Below are positions 55,248-63,989 of a stretch of 64,000 bases of DNA, piece after piece (position 1 is the first letter of the stretch; the number at the start of each line of letters is the position of its first letter). This stretch comes from a virus. The stretch covers positions 124,001 through 188,000 of IMG/VR virus record IMGVR_UViG_3300024502_000010; one strand, 5' to 3'. Made by a program: the position numbers and the translations under genes. Under the pieces are notes generated by a model. That model had not been told where the DNA came from and did no database searches. It saw only the letters and a list, made by a program, of their open reading frames with translations.

Positions 55248-56212
55248 ATTTTCTTCCAGGTAGTAAATTTAAGTTTTGCTTCTAATCCAGAGTAAGTATT
55301 TGATTCTATCACAGACTGAACATCTAGTCCAGATAAAACCATATCATTAATATCTTTTTCTTTTATTCTTGAGGGCCAGATGACAACTTTTTGTCCACTA
55401 CTAATAACTCTGGAGATTCTAGAGTGGATTTCTGCATTACGTGGTTCGTTATCGTATATCCAAACACAATCGCGAATATTCCACTTAGTAATATCACCGT
55501 CAGCTCCGCAAAGAGCAATCGAGTTGCGAATGAAAGTTGAGTCGAATGGACCTTCGGTGATGTAGACAGTTTCACTTTTTTGGACTTCATCGAGACCATA
55601 GATTTTTGGTGCGTCATCGTTAAGCATTACTGTAATGTATTTTACCTTGCTGGGACCAAGTGCTCTTCCCTGAAACCCGACTAGATTATTTTGATAGAAC
55701 AAAGGAATGATAATCCTTGGTTCATCTTTATCTGTGCTGTCGAATGTTTGGTGAAGAGAGTTAGTCCACTCCTTAAATTTTTCGGCGTAATAATAGTTAT
55801 CTGGATTTAATTTTCTACTTTCCAAATAACTCTTTGCGTCAGTATTTGCTGATGCTTTAGGTAGATTTAATTTTGGTTTGAACTTAGGTGCCTCAAATTT
55901 AAATACTGGTTCTTCTACAGTAAAGTTTTTTCCAGTATGACCTTCCTTAAACTTTTCAAATGTATATTGTTTGTATATTGCAGTATCAATTTGTTTTAAA
56001 AAGTTATTAAAGGATATATTGAGACCGCAATTGTGACATTTAAAATTTGTATTATTTTTTACCTGATACAAATATCCCCTTGCTTTATTCTTATTCTTTT
56101 GAGAATCTCCACAAATAGGACAACGAAAATTATAAAGGTTGTGCTTTACCTTTTTAAATTTTTGAAATCTGGAAGAAATCAAATTGATGTATTTAACATC
56201 AACAAAATCCAT
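55244..56212 (-). CDS. DNA primase, T4 gp61 type
   Basis: 322 residues. Zinc ribbon FRCPICGDSQKNKNKARGYL ... FKCHNCGLN at residues 30-65, then a linker and a TOPRIM-like core (VYITEGPFDSTFIRNSIALC with the catalytic Glu; CVWIYDNEPRN with Asp). It makes RNA primers together with the gp41 helicase, which is not in this window. First gene of the primase-nrdA-nrdB unit. Confidence 0.93.
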   Translation of the reverse strand: MDFVDVKYINLISSRFQKFKKVKHNLYNFRCPICGDSQKNKNKARGYLYQVKNNTNFKCHNCGLNISFNNFLKQIDTAIYKQYTFEKFKEGHTGKNFTVEEPVFKFEAPKFKPKLNLPKASANTDAKSYLESRKLNPDNYYYAEKFKEWTNSLHQTFDSTDKDEPRIIIPLFYQNNLVGFQGRALGPSKVKYITVMLNDDAPKIYGLDEVQKSETVYITEGPFDSTFIRNSIALCGADGDITKWNIRDCVWIYDNEPRNAEIHSRISRVISSGQKVVIWPSRIKEKDINDMVLSGLDVQSVIESNTYSGLEAKLKFTTWKKI

Positions 56213-56236
56213 GACAATACACTTAGGAGTCTACTT

Positions 56237-56264
56237 ATTCTACCAGATTATTGAGTCTTGTCAA
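56237..56264 (-). promoter_or_regulatory. Promoter of primase-nrdA-nrdB
   Basis: TTGACA (56259..56264), 16 nt, TAGAAT (56237..56242), 24 nt before the primase ATG. A 7-bp inverted repeat CGGTTAT/ATAACCG lies just upstream (56277..56307 region). The gap 56213..56378 holds no gene. Confidence 0.65.
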
Positions 56265-56378
56265 TACACAAAACGGTTATGAGAGCGGTCCATTTTATAA
56301 CCGAATTTGTTATTTTTTGGAGAGAATAAATCGTCGTCTTATTTTTAGTTTTCACTGGCATCTTGTGCCAACACTCAA

Positions 56379-56726
56379 TTATTTATTTCTTACTTGTTCT
56401 GTTAGAGAATTTACTGAAGAAGTTATAAAATCTGTTACAACTGGAACAAATAATAAAGCAACAGCAACTATACCTGCTGCCATCCATTTAAATCTAGAAA
56501 GTTCGTCTACTTTTACTTCCAACTTACCCATTTTCTCATTGATATCTTCATCACTTCTGACACAGTTAAAAATTCTTTCGTCATGTACCGCAAGCATCTT
56601 ACAAATGTTTTGATTAGTTTCACTCAAAGTTTGGATGGCAGCATCTACACGCTCAACCATTTCCTCATGGATTTTTACTCTTTCTTCAAGAACTGCAACC
56701 TTGATCTTTGAGTCTTGTCCAAACAT
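56379..56726 (-). CDS. Coiled-coil membrane protein, 115 residues
   Basis: A long coiled coil (residues 8-80: KVAVLEERVKIHEEMVERVD), then a membrane span (WMAAGIVAVALLFVPVVTDF) and a polar end. This tail-anchored coiled-coil layout is seen in phage-encoded spanin or haemolysin-XhlA-like proteins; lysis role inferred. Confidence 0.72.
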   Translation of the reverse strand: MFGQDSKIKVAVLEERVKIHEEMVERVDAAIQTLSETNQNICKMLAVHDERIFNCVRSDEDINEKMGKLEVKVDELSRFKWMAAGIVAVALLFVPVVTDFITSSVNSLTEQVRNK

Positions 56727-56730
56727 TAGT

Positions 56731-56946
56731 TTACTGCGATGGTTTGTTTTTCATCCAGCGTTTGCGGGATCCCACTCCTAAAGATGCATATTTTTTTCTT
56801 CTCGTTAAACCCATAACAGGATCAAAACCAGCAGTTGGACCTTTTGGTTCAGCAGATGCACTAAACCCAGGAGCACCAGCAGAAGAACCAGTTACCATCT
56901 GCTCTCTAACTATTTGAATTATCCAGTCCAATTTCTTCTTTTCCAT
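56731..56946 (-). CDS. Conserved small protein, 71 residues
   Basis: MEKKKLDWIIQIVREQMVTG, then a Gly/Ala/Pro-rich linker (SSAGAPGFSASAEPKGPTAG) and a basic end (RRKKYASLGVGSRKRW). Conserved among T4-like cyanophages as far as I recall; role unknown. Confidence 0.72.
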   Translation of the reverse strand: MEKKKLDWIIQIVREQMVTGSSAGAPGFSASAEPKGPTAGFDPVMGLTRRKKYASLGVGSRKRWMKNKPSQ

Positions 56947-57319
56947 TGTAGATTTTATAGAGTTCAGAGAGGCAGTTTATGTCAACTTGAATATCATGTA
57001 TATAACATTTTGGATATTCGGGTAACCTATTAAGAAAAATAATGAAGGTTTTCATGGCAGACCACAACTCTCTTTCTATTTTATAGAAAAGCATTGGAGT
57101 TGCTGCCTCCCCAAAAATATTATAAAGAATAATAAAATGATTAAGAAGAAGGTGAGTTTTTAACTGACCAGTATTCTTATATCGTTTCAATAATCTTTTA
57201 ATATATTTGAAATGATTTAAATCCTTTTCAAAATCTTCTTTGGTTACTGCTTGAGGATTTTCATAATGTTTAATAGCGAATAATATAAAATTATCCTCAT
57301 TCAACTCATTAAAAATCAT
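56906..57319 (-). CDS. DUF7207-like conserved phage protein, 137 residues
   Basis: MIFNELNEDNFILFAIKHYE, KYIKRLLKRYKNTGQLKTHL, LNHFIILYNIFGEAATPMLF. A helical protein conserved in T4-like phages near virion genes; function not established. Overlaps the next gene by 41 nt. Confidence 0.75.
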   Translation of the reverse strand: MIFNELNEDNFILFAIKHYENPQAVTKEDFEKDLNHFKYIKRLLKRYKNTGQLKTHLLLNHFIILYNIFGEAATPMLFYKIERELWSAMKTFIIFLNRLPEYPKCYIHDIQVDINCLSELYKIYNGKEEIGLDNSNS

Positions 57320-57322
57320 AGA

Positions 57323-58075
57323 TTATAGAGCAGGTGGATAATTTGTATTTCCAGTAGTAATTCCAGACATTGCAACAAGAACTTCCTTCCTAACTCTCAG
57401 ATTACCTTCACTATCTTTATATGTCGTAATACCGACCCAACCACCATGAGTTAACTCATAGCGAGTTGCTGATGCCGCAGTAACAACAGTTCCATTAGCA
57501 CCAATAACAGCAGTCTCACGACCACCAGTTACCCTTGAGAAAGTAACTAAGTTTCCAGCAGTAATTGCAGTTGCGATGGTTGATGCAAGAGAAACTGAAG
57601 TTGATCCAACAGATGCGACAACCTTAGAAACAGCTCCACTGGCAAGAGTATCTCCAGCAACAACACCAGCAACACTATTAACTAAAACTATATCAGTTCC
57701 AACACCTGCAGTATAAGTTGCGGATGTCTTAAGGAAGGTATAGTTTTCAGTTACTGACCCAGTTGACTGATTTAAATGACTATCTAAAACTGCATACTTA
57801 GGCGATTCGCTAATTTCAAATGCAACTCCAGAAATAGCAGACCCATTTAATCCTGCAGTTGATGCAATAGAAAGACTCGTCGTACTTGCAATACCAACAA
57901 TTACAGCATCACCGTAGTGAACACCAAATGCAGTACCAAATCTAATCACATCTCCAGTTGCAGCAGCACCTACTTGACCAAATGTAGTTCCACTGCCAGT
58001 TACAGTAAGGGTTGCATAATCAAGAGATACTGTACCACCAGATCCTTTAGCATCATTATTTCCCCAGAGTGCCAT
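57323..58075 (-). CDS. Virion structural protein, Ala/Thr/Gly-rich
   Basis: 250 residues beginning MALWGNNDAKGSGGTVSLDY and VTGSGTTFGQVGAAATGDVI. Repeated beta-strand-like ASTTSL/VASVGSTSVSLAST patterns. This start and layout belong to a conserved cyanophage virion protein family (tail or neck accessory by position). TATAAATA late motif 34-41 nt upstream. Confidence 0.82.
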   Translation of the reverse strand: MALWGNNDAKGSGGTVSLDYATLTVTGSGTTFGQVGAAATGDVIRFGTAFGVHYGDAVIVGIASTTSLSIASTAGLNGSAISGVAFEISESPKYAVLDSHLNQSTGSVTENYTFLKTSATYTAGVGTDIVLVNSVAGVVAGDTLASGAVSKVVASVGSTSVSLASTIATAITAGNLVTFSRVTGGRETAVIGANGTVVTAASATRYELTHGGWVGITTYKDSEGNLRVRKEVLVAMSGITTGNTNYPPAL

Positions 58076-58108
58076 GTTCTTTCTTCCGTAAAGTTATTTG
58101 CTAAAAAT

Positions 58109-58116
58109 TATTTATA
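58109..58116 (-). promoter_or_regulatory. Late promoter motif after a terminator
   Basis: TATAAATA abuts the T-run of the terminator at 58116..58144 and precedes the virion gene at 58075. Confidence 0.65.
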
Positions 58117-58144
58117 AAAAAAAGAGACCTTACTTTTGGTCTCC
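58116..58144 (-). terminator. Terminator overlapping the end of the 54-residue gene
   Basis: GAGACC/GGTCTC stem with an 8-nt loop and seven Ts; the loop contains the TAA stop codon of the gene at 58130. Confidence 0.82.
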
Positions 58145-58294
58145 CTTATGTAAAACAACTCTCAAAAAATTAGTTGTTAAATCAAGCAATCCATTCTCCT
58201 CAAATCTTTTTGTTTTTGCCAACCACTCGGATGTAGTTAGTAATAGACCAAGAATAATGGTTACTCCCCAGTTAGTTACAAGGCAGGTAATCAT
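58130..58294 (-). CDS. Single-span membrane protein, 54 residues
   Basis: MITCLVTNWGVTIILGLLLT as membrane span, then a charged tail. Starts with an ATGA overlap to the 57-residue gene; ends in a terminator loop. Holin-like size, but the role is open. Confidence 0.65.
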   Translation of the reverse strand: MITCLVTNWGVTIILGLLLTTSEWLAKTKRFEENGLLDLTTNFLRVVLHKGDQK

Positions 58295-58464
58295 GCTTGT
58301 GGTGTAAAGAGTTTATCCTTTACTAAATCATAAACGACATTATCAATACTGTTATCGGTGCTATCAACATACTTTTTAAGTAGGTCAAGAACAAGACCTT
58401 TAACAGCTGGATGAGTTGCAATCTGAATAAGAAGTGGTTTTACCACTGCTACTACTGCGCCCAT
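58291..58464 (-). CDS. Small helical protein, 57 residues
   Basis: MGAVVAVVKPLLIQIATHPA then VKGLVLDLLKKYVDSTDN: amphipathic helix first, acidic soluble end. Good ribosome site (GGAGG) and coupling to the membrane protein. Possibly a holin/antiholin pair; inferred only. Confidence 0.65.
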   Translation of the reverse strand: MGAVVAVVKPLLIQIATHPAVKGLVLDLLKKYVDSTDNSIDNVVYDLVKDKLFTPQA

Positions 58465-58518
58465 AATGTCCTCCGTAAAAGAGTATCCAAAGATATTTAG
58501 GATTTTTATATAACAGAT

Positions 58519-60819
58519 TCACTTCATATATTTTTGCATTTCTGGATTATCTCTATAGTTAATCCTTCTATCATACTTATTTGCGACATCTGCAACATTT
58601 CCTAAAAGAGGAACTCCCTTGAGACCTTTAGCAAGTGCTGCAGATGCAGTTTGTGGTTTAGATTTAGCAGTAGCAGGTTTTGCTACTGGTTTTGCTGCAG
58701 GAGGTTTCTTATCTGGAGTTACGCCAACAGTAGTTTGACCACCACGTTCTTTACCCAAAAGTTGATTCATAGATTGTTTATTTGGTTTAATCTGTGAACC
58801 AGAACCAACTCTTTGATTATGTCTATTTACATCGGACTGAGAAACTCCTGGTTTAAAACTTCCAGGAACTGTCTTACCAAAAACTTTCTGAACCGTTCCA
58901 GCCTGTGTAAATTTTGATCCAGAATTATATCCTGCTTGAGTTTTTCCAGCAACAACTCTACCAGTTCCTAAGAATTCGTTAATATTTTGCTCTGCGATTT
59001 TCTTTGCCATTTTAGTAGCAGTCGCATACATTACTTCTTTACCGCGACCAGGATATCTCTTCTCAAAGTCTCCTGCCTTGGACTTCATTGACTTAACGAT
59101 TCTTTCCTTTTCTTTAGTCTCCGCAGAGGTTAGGGTTTTTTCATCAATTATGTTTCCATCAGGTTCGTAATGAGCAACCATTGTAGAAGGCTTTTTCTTT
59201 AAACTTGCCTGAGGTAGATTTAACCCCGGTGTTGGACGAGGAACATCTCCAGGAATTCCCCCTTCCCATGCACCAGATCCACCTGTTTTTTGTGCATCTT
59301 TTCTATACCACTGCCCACCAGCAGTTCTACCATATTTATTAGGAGCATACTCAGCTTCATCAATATGCACTTCCTCACTTCTTACACTTGCAAGAAGATC
59401 ATCTAACTTAGACTTTCTTTTTGGTTTTGCTTTTGGTTTTGTCTTTTCTTTAGCATCAATTTTTGCTTTTACTTCAGCAGGTGATGGAGATCCTTTTCTT
59501 GCTTTTTTAGCTGGTCTCCCCTCTTCTTTTTTGGGAGGAGTTGTTGCACTTCCTTCCCATGGGTCAGCGGGTTTTTCTGCTTTCTTAGGTGCTGCCGTTG
59601 GTTTTGGTGCCTCTTTTTGTGCTTTTGATTTTGAAGGTTTGCCACCTTCAATCTTACGAGCAACATTTCTTGCTCCTCTTGATACCGACCTTGCGGCTTT
59701 TGCAAGACCTCTCTTCAATTTTGAACCAATTCTCGAAAGAAGACCTGGTTTTTTATCTTCTCCATCTGAAGTTGATTTACCACTACCAGAATCTGAAGTA
59801 GTTGAAGTTCCTGAAGTTGTAGTTGATGATGAAGAAGATCCACTTCTACCTCTCTCATAACCTTTTCTTGCTGCAGAACCCAGTGCTCTTGCTCCTCTTA
59901 CTGCAGCACCAGCTGCATATCCAAGTCCACCAGCAATTGCTTTACCAACTTTCTTTACAGCACCTTTGACTTTTTGAAGTCTATCACTCTTAATATCAGT
60001 GTCGTGACCATAAGTAACTTTTGCCTCATTTAAAAGTGCAGAAGAAATTTCAAGAGATTCAAGTAACTCATTTTCAATATCATTGATATCATATCCTTCT
60101 TCAATACACTCATAGAAAAATTCTTGGACAACTTCTTCAATTAAAGAATCTGACAGTAGGAAAATTTCCATGTCTGACATTTCATCAAGAACTCCATTGA
60201 AATCTTCAATCTCATTCATTTCAAGAAGAGTTCCACCAAGTTCTTCAATTTTTTCCCCAAGATCAAGTTTTGGATTGATGTCAACTTTATTGTTAACTTC
60301 CTTTTCAACTACTCTTGGTTCTTTACCTTCACCTTTAATCTTATCTGCAACTTCAATTAAATCATCTCTCCAATTTGAAAAACTCTCTTTTCTAACGCCA
60401 ATTGCTTTTCCACGAACTTTTCTACGATGCTTCAGATATTCATCAGACTTATCTACATCACCATCATTGTCAATATCCGAATCTTCTTTTCCTACAGGAT
60501 CAAGTGCTTCTTTTTGGGTTGCAATTGCTTTACCAATTGCTTTACGACGCTTATGGAGGTACTTATCTGACTTATCTACATCACCATCATTGTCAATATC
60601 CGAATCTTCTTTTCCTACAGGATCAAGTGCTTCTTTTATTTTTTTCTTATCTCTCATTGCCTTTGCTTTAGCAAGAGTTCTTTCTCTTGCAGCATCCTGC
60701 TCAGACTTAGGAATAGCAGTCACTGCACCAAGTCTCTCGGCGGGTTTACCGGGAACCGCAGATTCGACAACCTGCTCCAAATAAAGTTTGGAGATATCTT
60801 TTAAATTATTGGAGTTCAT
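58519..60819 (-). CDS. Large low-complexity late protein with two EF-hand-like loops
   Basis: 766 residues. Order: short N-terminal helix; two near-identical repeats (EALDPVGKEDSDIDNDGDVD ... KSDKYL at about 63-90, and again about 104-130) whose DIDNDGDVDKSD fits a 12-residue calcium loop (excalibur/dockerin-like); an acidic helical part (MEIFLLSDSLIEEVVQEFFY); a Gly/Ser linker; long Lys/Ala/Pro-rich basic stretches; and a C-terminal YDRRINYRDNPEMQKYMK. Likely an internal head or core protein. Upstream CATAAATA motif. Confidence 0.75.
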   Translation of the reverse strand: MNSNNLKDISKLYLEQVVESAVPGKPAERLGAVTAIPKSEQDAARERTLAKAKAMRDKKKIKEALDPVGKEDSDIDNDGDVDKSDKYLHKRRKAIGKAIATQKEALDPVGKEDSDIDNDGDVDKSDEYLKHRRKVRGKAIGVRKESFSNWRDDLIEVADKIKGEGKEPRVVEKEVNNKVDINPKLDLGEKIEELGGTLLEMNEIEDFNGVLDEMSDMEIFLLSDSLIEEVVQEFFYECIEEGYDINDIENELLESLEISSALLNEAKVTYGHDTDIKSDRLQKVKGAVKKVGKAIAGGLGYAAGAAVRGARALGSAARKGYERGRSGSSSSSTTTSGTSTTSDSGSGKSTSDGEDKKPGLLSRIGSKLKRGLAKAARSVSRGARNVARKIEGGKPSKSKAQKEAPKPTAAPKKAEKPADPWEGSATTPPKKEEGRPAKKARKGSPSPAEVKAKIDAKEKTKPKAKPKRKSKLDDLLASVRSEEVHIDEAEYAPNKYGRTAGGQWYRKDAQKTGGSGAWEGGIPGDVPRPTPGLNLPQASLKKKPSTMVAHYEPDGNIIDEKTLTSAETKEKERIVKSMKSKAGDFEKRYPGRGKEVMYATATKMAKKIAEQNINEFLGTGRVVAGKTQAGYNSGSKFTQAGTVQKVFGKTVPGSFKPGVSQSDVNRHNQRVGSGSQIKPNKQSMNQLLGKERGGQTTVGVTPDKKPPAAKPVAKPATAKSKPQTASAALAKGLKGVPLLGNVADVANKYDRRINYRDNPEMQKYMK
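60453..60639. repeat. Direct repeat coding the calcium-loop module
   Basis: Two nearly identical copies of about 65 nt (about 60453..60516 and 60576..60639; shared core catcaccatcattgtcaat) encode the two EF-hand-like modules, a recent in-frame duplication. Confidence 0.8.
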
Positions 60820-60820
60820 C

Positions 60821-62122
60821 TTAAAAAGTACTTGCTTTTTTTGCTTTATACTTATTTATGAAATTGATACCATAAGCCTTGCCACCCTTCTGCAAATATT
60901 GTTTATTAGTTCCCACTGCACCGGGAGTTTTTGATGCATAATGCTTAAATGCCCCCAATGTACCAACAAGAGTATTTGGATGCTTTTCGTCTCTCATTGG
61001 ACTATCCATTTGAACTTCGGTATATTCCATCACATCTTTAATCCAAGACTTAAACATATAACCCTCTTCAGTCACACAGATTAAATGATTGGTTCCCCTA
61101 CGCATTACTTCACCAATCAAACCAGTATTAAGGTTTTGAACTTTATCACCGATTCTGAAAATTTTACCTCTCACATAATTCTCACGAAGATTTCTCATAT
61201 CATACTTTGGAGCAATCTCCCATAAAGCAAAACTTTCCTTTTTGATTGCTGACTTTTTAACACCCATTCCCTGACGAACAGCATTGAATAAACCTTGAGT
61301 TTCTGCATCATCAAGAGACTTTGGAGTGCCTCTTCTAAAAGATTTAAAATCGCCATCAATAACTGCCTTTCTCATCTTCGATGCCGACATTCCCTCAACA
61401 CCCTCAGCATCAGCATCACGAACACCAGCAGAGATTACCCTAATTTGATCAAAGGTATAAAGTTCTCCATTATACTTTTGTGCCAGATTTTCAAACTCTG
61501 CTTGCCTATCTGAACCAACAACAATATTGACATTAGTATACCCGTCTTCATTAGCGGTAATGAGAACATTAAAAATTGTCTTCATTTCCTTATCATTAAT
61601 AATGTTCTCCTCGAACTCAGGGAACATTTTCTTCATATAAGAAACTTTACTATCAGGGTCTAAAGGATTCTTCTTTGGATCTTGAGACCTTGAAGGATAA
61701 ATCTTAATATCTCCACCGGCAGAAATTCTCTTTGCTGACTTGAGAAGTTTTTCGTGCCCCACTGTTGGTGGATTGAAGCGACCAAATACAACAGTGAGTG
61801 GTGGAAGTTCTTCTGCAGGTTGCTCTTCGGGTTCTTGTCCTGGTGCTGCTTGAGGTTGTGGTGCAGGTTCTTGTGCTGTAGCGATTGGTTGAGGAGATGG
61901 TGCTTGTGCTGCTTGAGGTGCTTGTGTCTCTGGTTGTTTTGCACCTTTTGCTTGGCGACCATCAATATATTTAAGTTTCCCCTTCTCCGTTCTCGCAATG
62001 ACTTTACCGGAACGGTCAATCCATCCACCATGACCATCACCAACCAATCCAAGTTTTTTCGCTTGCATCGCTGCTTGCGATTGTGTTGCCTCAGACAAAA
62101 ACTGAAAGAAATTTTTCATCAA
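60821..62122 (-). CDS. Late protein with cytidylyltransferase-like nucleotidyltransferase domain
   Basis: 433 residues. N-terminal 110 residues: helical start and a Gln/Pro/Ala-rich linker. Residues 105-270: nucleotidyltransferase fold with VVFGRFNPPTVGHEKLLKSA (GxFxPxxxGH) and ISAGVRDADAEGVEGMSASK, the second nucleotide-binding motif. C-terminal domain: FRIGDKVQNLNTGLIGEVMR, a small beta-barrel. Common in T4-like cyanophages; biochemical role unknown (NMNAT-like or tRNA/lipid-precursor chemistry are possible). Starts MMKNFFQF. Confidence 0.82.
   Translation of the reverse strand: MMKNFFQFLSEATQSQAAMQAKKLGLVGDGHGGWIDRSGKVIARTEKGKLKYIDGRQAKGAKQPETQAPQAAQAPSPQPIATAQEPAPQPQAAPGQEPEEQPAEELPPLTVVFGRFNPPTVGHEKLLKSAKRISAGGDIKIYPSRSQDPKKNPLDPDSKVSYMKKMFPEFEENIINDKEMKTIFNVLITANEDGYTNVNIVVGSDRQAEFENLAQKYNGELYTFDQIRVISAGVRDADAEGVEGMSASKMRKAVIDGDFKSFRRGTPKSLDDAETQGLFNAVRQGMGVKKSAIKKESFALWEIAPKYDMRNLRENYVRGKIFRIGDKVQNLNTGLIGEVMRRGTNHLICVTEEGYMFKSWIKDVMEYTEVQMDSPMRDEKHPNTLVGTLGAFKHYASKTPGAVGTNKQYLQKGGKAYGINFINKYKAKKASTF
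60853..60859 (-). promoter_or_regulatory. Late promoter motif
   Basis: ATAAATA on the minus strand, 33 nt before the ATG of the 766-residue gene. Confidence 0.45.
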
Positions 62123-62153
62123 TGTATTTTAACGCACTTACCTGTCTTTTAGT

Positions 62154-62160
62154 TATTTAT
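62154..62160 (-). promoter_or_regulatory. Late promoter motif
   Basis: ATAAATA on the minus strand, 31 nt before the ATG of the nucleotidyltransferase-like gene, overlapping the preceding stop codon. Confidence 0.45.
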
Positions 62161-62849
62161 TACTTTGCATATTGTGCAAGTAAAAAATCAACTCCTTTAT
62201 CAATATCATACTTTGATTTTGGTGGTTTATTTGTGATTTGCAATGCGGTTGTAAATCTATAATTATAGATTGTTCCACTCCCACCTCTTTTCAACCTCAA
62301 TCTAATTCTCAAACCAGGATTAAATTGAGGAACTGGAAGACCGGCAGGGTTTGCTGCCATATAATATAATCCATATCCACCAATTTGAATATAATAAGTT
62401 TGTTTAGAACCATAGTAACCCCATAAAGCACTTGATTTAATTGGTAAAAATGCATCAGTAAATCTCGCATAGTCAGATTTTACCATATCATCAGTCATTG
62501 CTTTATTATCAATGATTCCTTTATTTGGTGGTCCTTTAGGTCCCCATTGCTTATTTGCAAAATTTTCAATGCCAACAGTTCTCATTAAATTTCTAAGTTC
62601 TTCAGCTGCGGCAGTTTTTGCTCCACCAAGAACCCATCTTCCATTCTGATATTCTAAGGTTCCTTGACCATAATCGGCTTTCAAATCAAGTTTTACTTCA
62701 AGTTTATATGGTTTTTTATTATATAAAAACATTGCGTCTGGTGCATTAGAATCAGAACCTGCTGGAGTAAATCCCGGAGGCACTAATTTTTTAGACAACA
62801 ATTTTCTATGAATTTTACCTTCGTAGATAAACCCCTGTTCGCCAGCCAT
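62160..62849 (-). CDS. PD-(D/E)xK nuclease-fold-like protein, 229 residues
   Basis: APDAMFLYNKKPYKLEVKLD has the D...ExK pattern of the PD-(D/E)xK nuclease fold, with QGTLEYQNGRWVL after it. The C-terminal part is beta-rich (GLRIRLRLKRGGSGTIYNYR). Seen in cyanophage late regions; it may be a packaging-related or virion nuclease, or a structural descendant. ATAAATA motif 21 nt upstream. Confidence 0.65.
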   Translation of the reverse strand: MAGEQGFIYEGKIHRKLLSKKLVPPGFTPAGSDSNAPDAMFLYNKKPYKLEVKLDLKADYGQGTLEYQNGRWVLGGAKTAAAEELRNLMRTVGIENFANKQWGPKGPPNKGIIDNKAMTDDMVKSDYARFTDAFLPIKSSALWGYYGSKQTYYIQIGGYGLYYMAANPAGLPVPQFNPGLRIRLRLKRGGSGTIYNYRFTTALQITNKPPKSKYDIDKGVDFLLAQYAK

Positions 62850-62870
62850 TTATACAAATACTCTTTCAAG

Positions 62871-62877
62871 TATTTAT
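62871..62877 (-). promoter_or_regulatory. Late promoter motif
   Basis: ATAAATA on the minus strand, 21 nt before the ATG at 62849 and just after tRNA-Ala. Confidence 0.45.
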
Positions 62878-62886
62878 TATTCTGTA

Positions 62887-62958
62887 TGGAGTGTAAGGAA
62901 ATCGAATCCTTATTGCTGGAATGCAAATCCAGAGTAATAACCGTTATACGAACACCCC
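62887..62958 (-). tRNA. tRNA-Ala(TGC)
   Basis: 72 nt. Acceptor GGGGTGT/ACACTCC with the G3-U70 alanine identity pair, anticodon loop TTTGCAT in stem CTGGA/TCCAG, T-loop TTCGATT. Separate from the main array. Confidence 0.93.
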
Positions 62959-62968
62959 GTGTTTAGAT

Positions 62969-62997
62969 ATTATAAAACCCCTCAACTGAAAAGTCAA
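62969..62997 (-). promoter_or_regulatory. tRNA-Ala promoter embedded in a terminator
   Basis: TTGACT (62992..62997), 17 nt, TATAAT (62969..62974), 10 nt before tRNA-Ala. The -35 is in the loop of the hairpin at 62972..63003. Confidence 0.78.
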
Positions 62998-63003
62998 GGG
63001 GTT
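62972..63003 (-). terminator. Terminator of the 63-kb late gene
   Basis: AACCCC/GGGGTT stem with a 16-nt loop and a short T-run, 24 nt after the stop codon. Confidence 0.65.
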
Positions 63004-63026
63004 AGAGCAACCTTCCGACTTATTTA

Positions 63027-63989
63027 TCAGTCGTGCTCACCCATTGCTTTTTGCTTACGGAGTTTCTTAGGATTCTTAGTAATTCCACCAGGACCCTCTG
63101 AAGGATAATCGTGGTCGGCACGAGTTCCTACACCGTGAGCAGAACCTGCTCTTGCTCTTTCTCTATCATCGGCAGTTAGACCCTTTCTTGGAGAACCATA
63201 AGCATCCTTTCTGTTGGCAGGATTGGTTCTCCTTTGCATTGCTTTTAAGAATGGCTTTCTCTTTGCAGTCATCTTGGTTTTTAATGCTGCACTATATGCT
63301 TTTGGAGTTTCGCCGTATGAACCTTCTGCTTCAGAAATAATTTCAGATCTCCACTCTTCACTCATATTTGCCATAATAGCGATTGCTGCCTCTTCAGTTT
63401 CAGCATATCCTTCATCGAGCAAATATCCTTTTACAATATCGAACATATCAAATCCAGAAACAATACTTCCTGGCTTTTTGGAACCAGTTGCCTTATTTAC
63501 TGGAGCAGGGGCTGCTGCTGGGGTTGGTTTTAGTGCTGCAACGGCACCACTCTTTACAATAGCATCAGCTTTTGCTTTTTGTTGATCTGGAGCATTACCA
63601 GTTTGATATCCAAATGTCTTTTGCATTAAAGGATTTGGAGTTTTTGGTTTGATTGATTCTGGACCTGCTGCCTTTGTTCCAGGAGCTGGTTTTGCTGCAG
63701 CGGTTGGTGCTGGTTTTGTTGCAGGAGCAGTTGGCGCTGGTTTTGCTGCTGCTGGTCTTGCTGCTGGGGTTGCTGCTGGTCTTGCTGCTGCTGGTCTTGC
63801 TGCTGCTGGTTTTGCTGCTGGTTTTGCTGCTGGTTTTGCTGCTGGTTTTGCTGCAGGGGGTTTTGCTGCTTGCTTTTGGAGATATTCACCAGTTGTAGAG
63901 ACTCTTCTGTTTGCCTCAACACCACTCATTCCAGTTTTCATTAATTTTTGAACTTTTGCTTTACCACCACCAGCAGAAAATGCAGTCAT
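63027..63989 (-). CDS. Late protein with Ala/Pro/Lys repeats and LLDEGYA/MSEEWR module
   Basis: At least 320 residues; no stop is visible in frame upstream before the window edge, so the N-terminus may lie outside. After a short N-terminal part comes a long AAKPAAKPAAKP-type repeat (about residues 40-105), then FDIVKGYLLDEGYAETEEAA and ANMSEEWRSEIISE, the module also found at 6583..7317, and a basic end. Probable head-core or internal virion protein. Confidence 0.72.
   Translation of the reverse strand: MTAFSAGGGKAKVQKLMKTGMSGVEANRRVSTTGEYLQKQAAKPPAAKPAAKPAAKPAAKPAAARPAAARPAATPAARPAAAKPAPTAPATKPAPTAAAKPAPGTKAAGPESIKPKTPNPLMQKTFGYQTGNAPDQQKAKADAIVKSGAVAALKPTPAAAPAPVNKATGSKKPGSIVSGFDMFDIVKGYLLDEGYAETEEAAIAIMANMSEEWRSEIISEAEGSYGETPKAYSAALKTKMTAKRKPFLKAMQRRTNPANRKDAYGSPRKGLTADDRERARAGSAHGVGTRADHDYPSEGPGGITKNPKKLRKQKAMGEHD

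Noticed and set aside
63649-63951. Plus- and minus-strand Ala/Leu/Gln-rich frames opposite or within the 63-kb protein
   Set aside because: Produced by the GCN/CCN repeat of the Ala/Pro/Lys-rich gene read in other frames.
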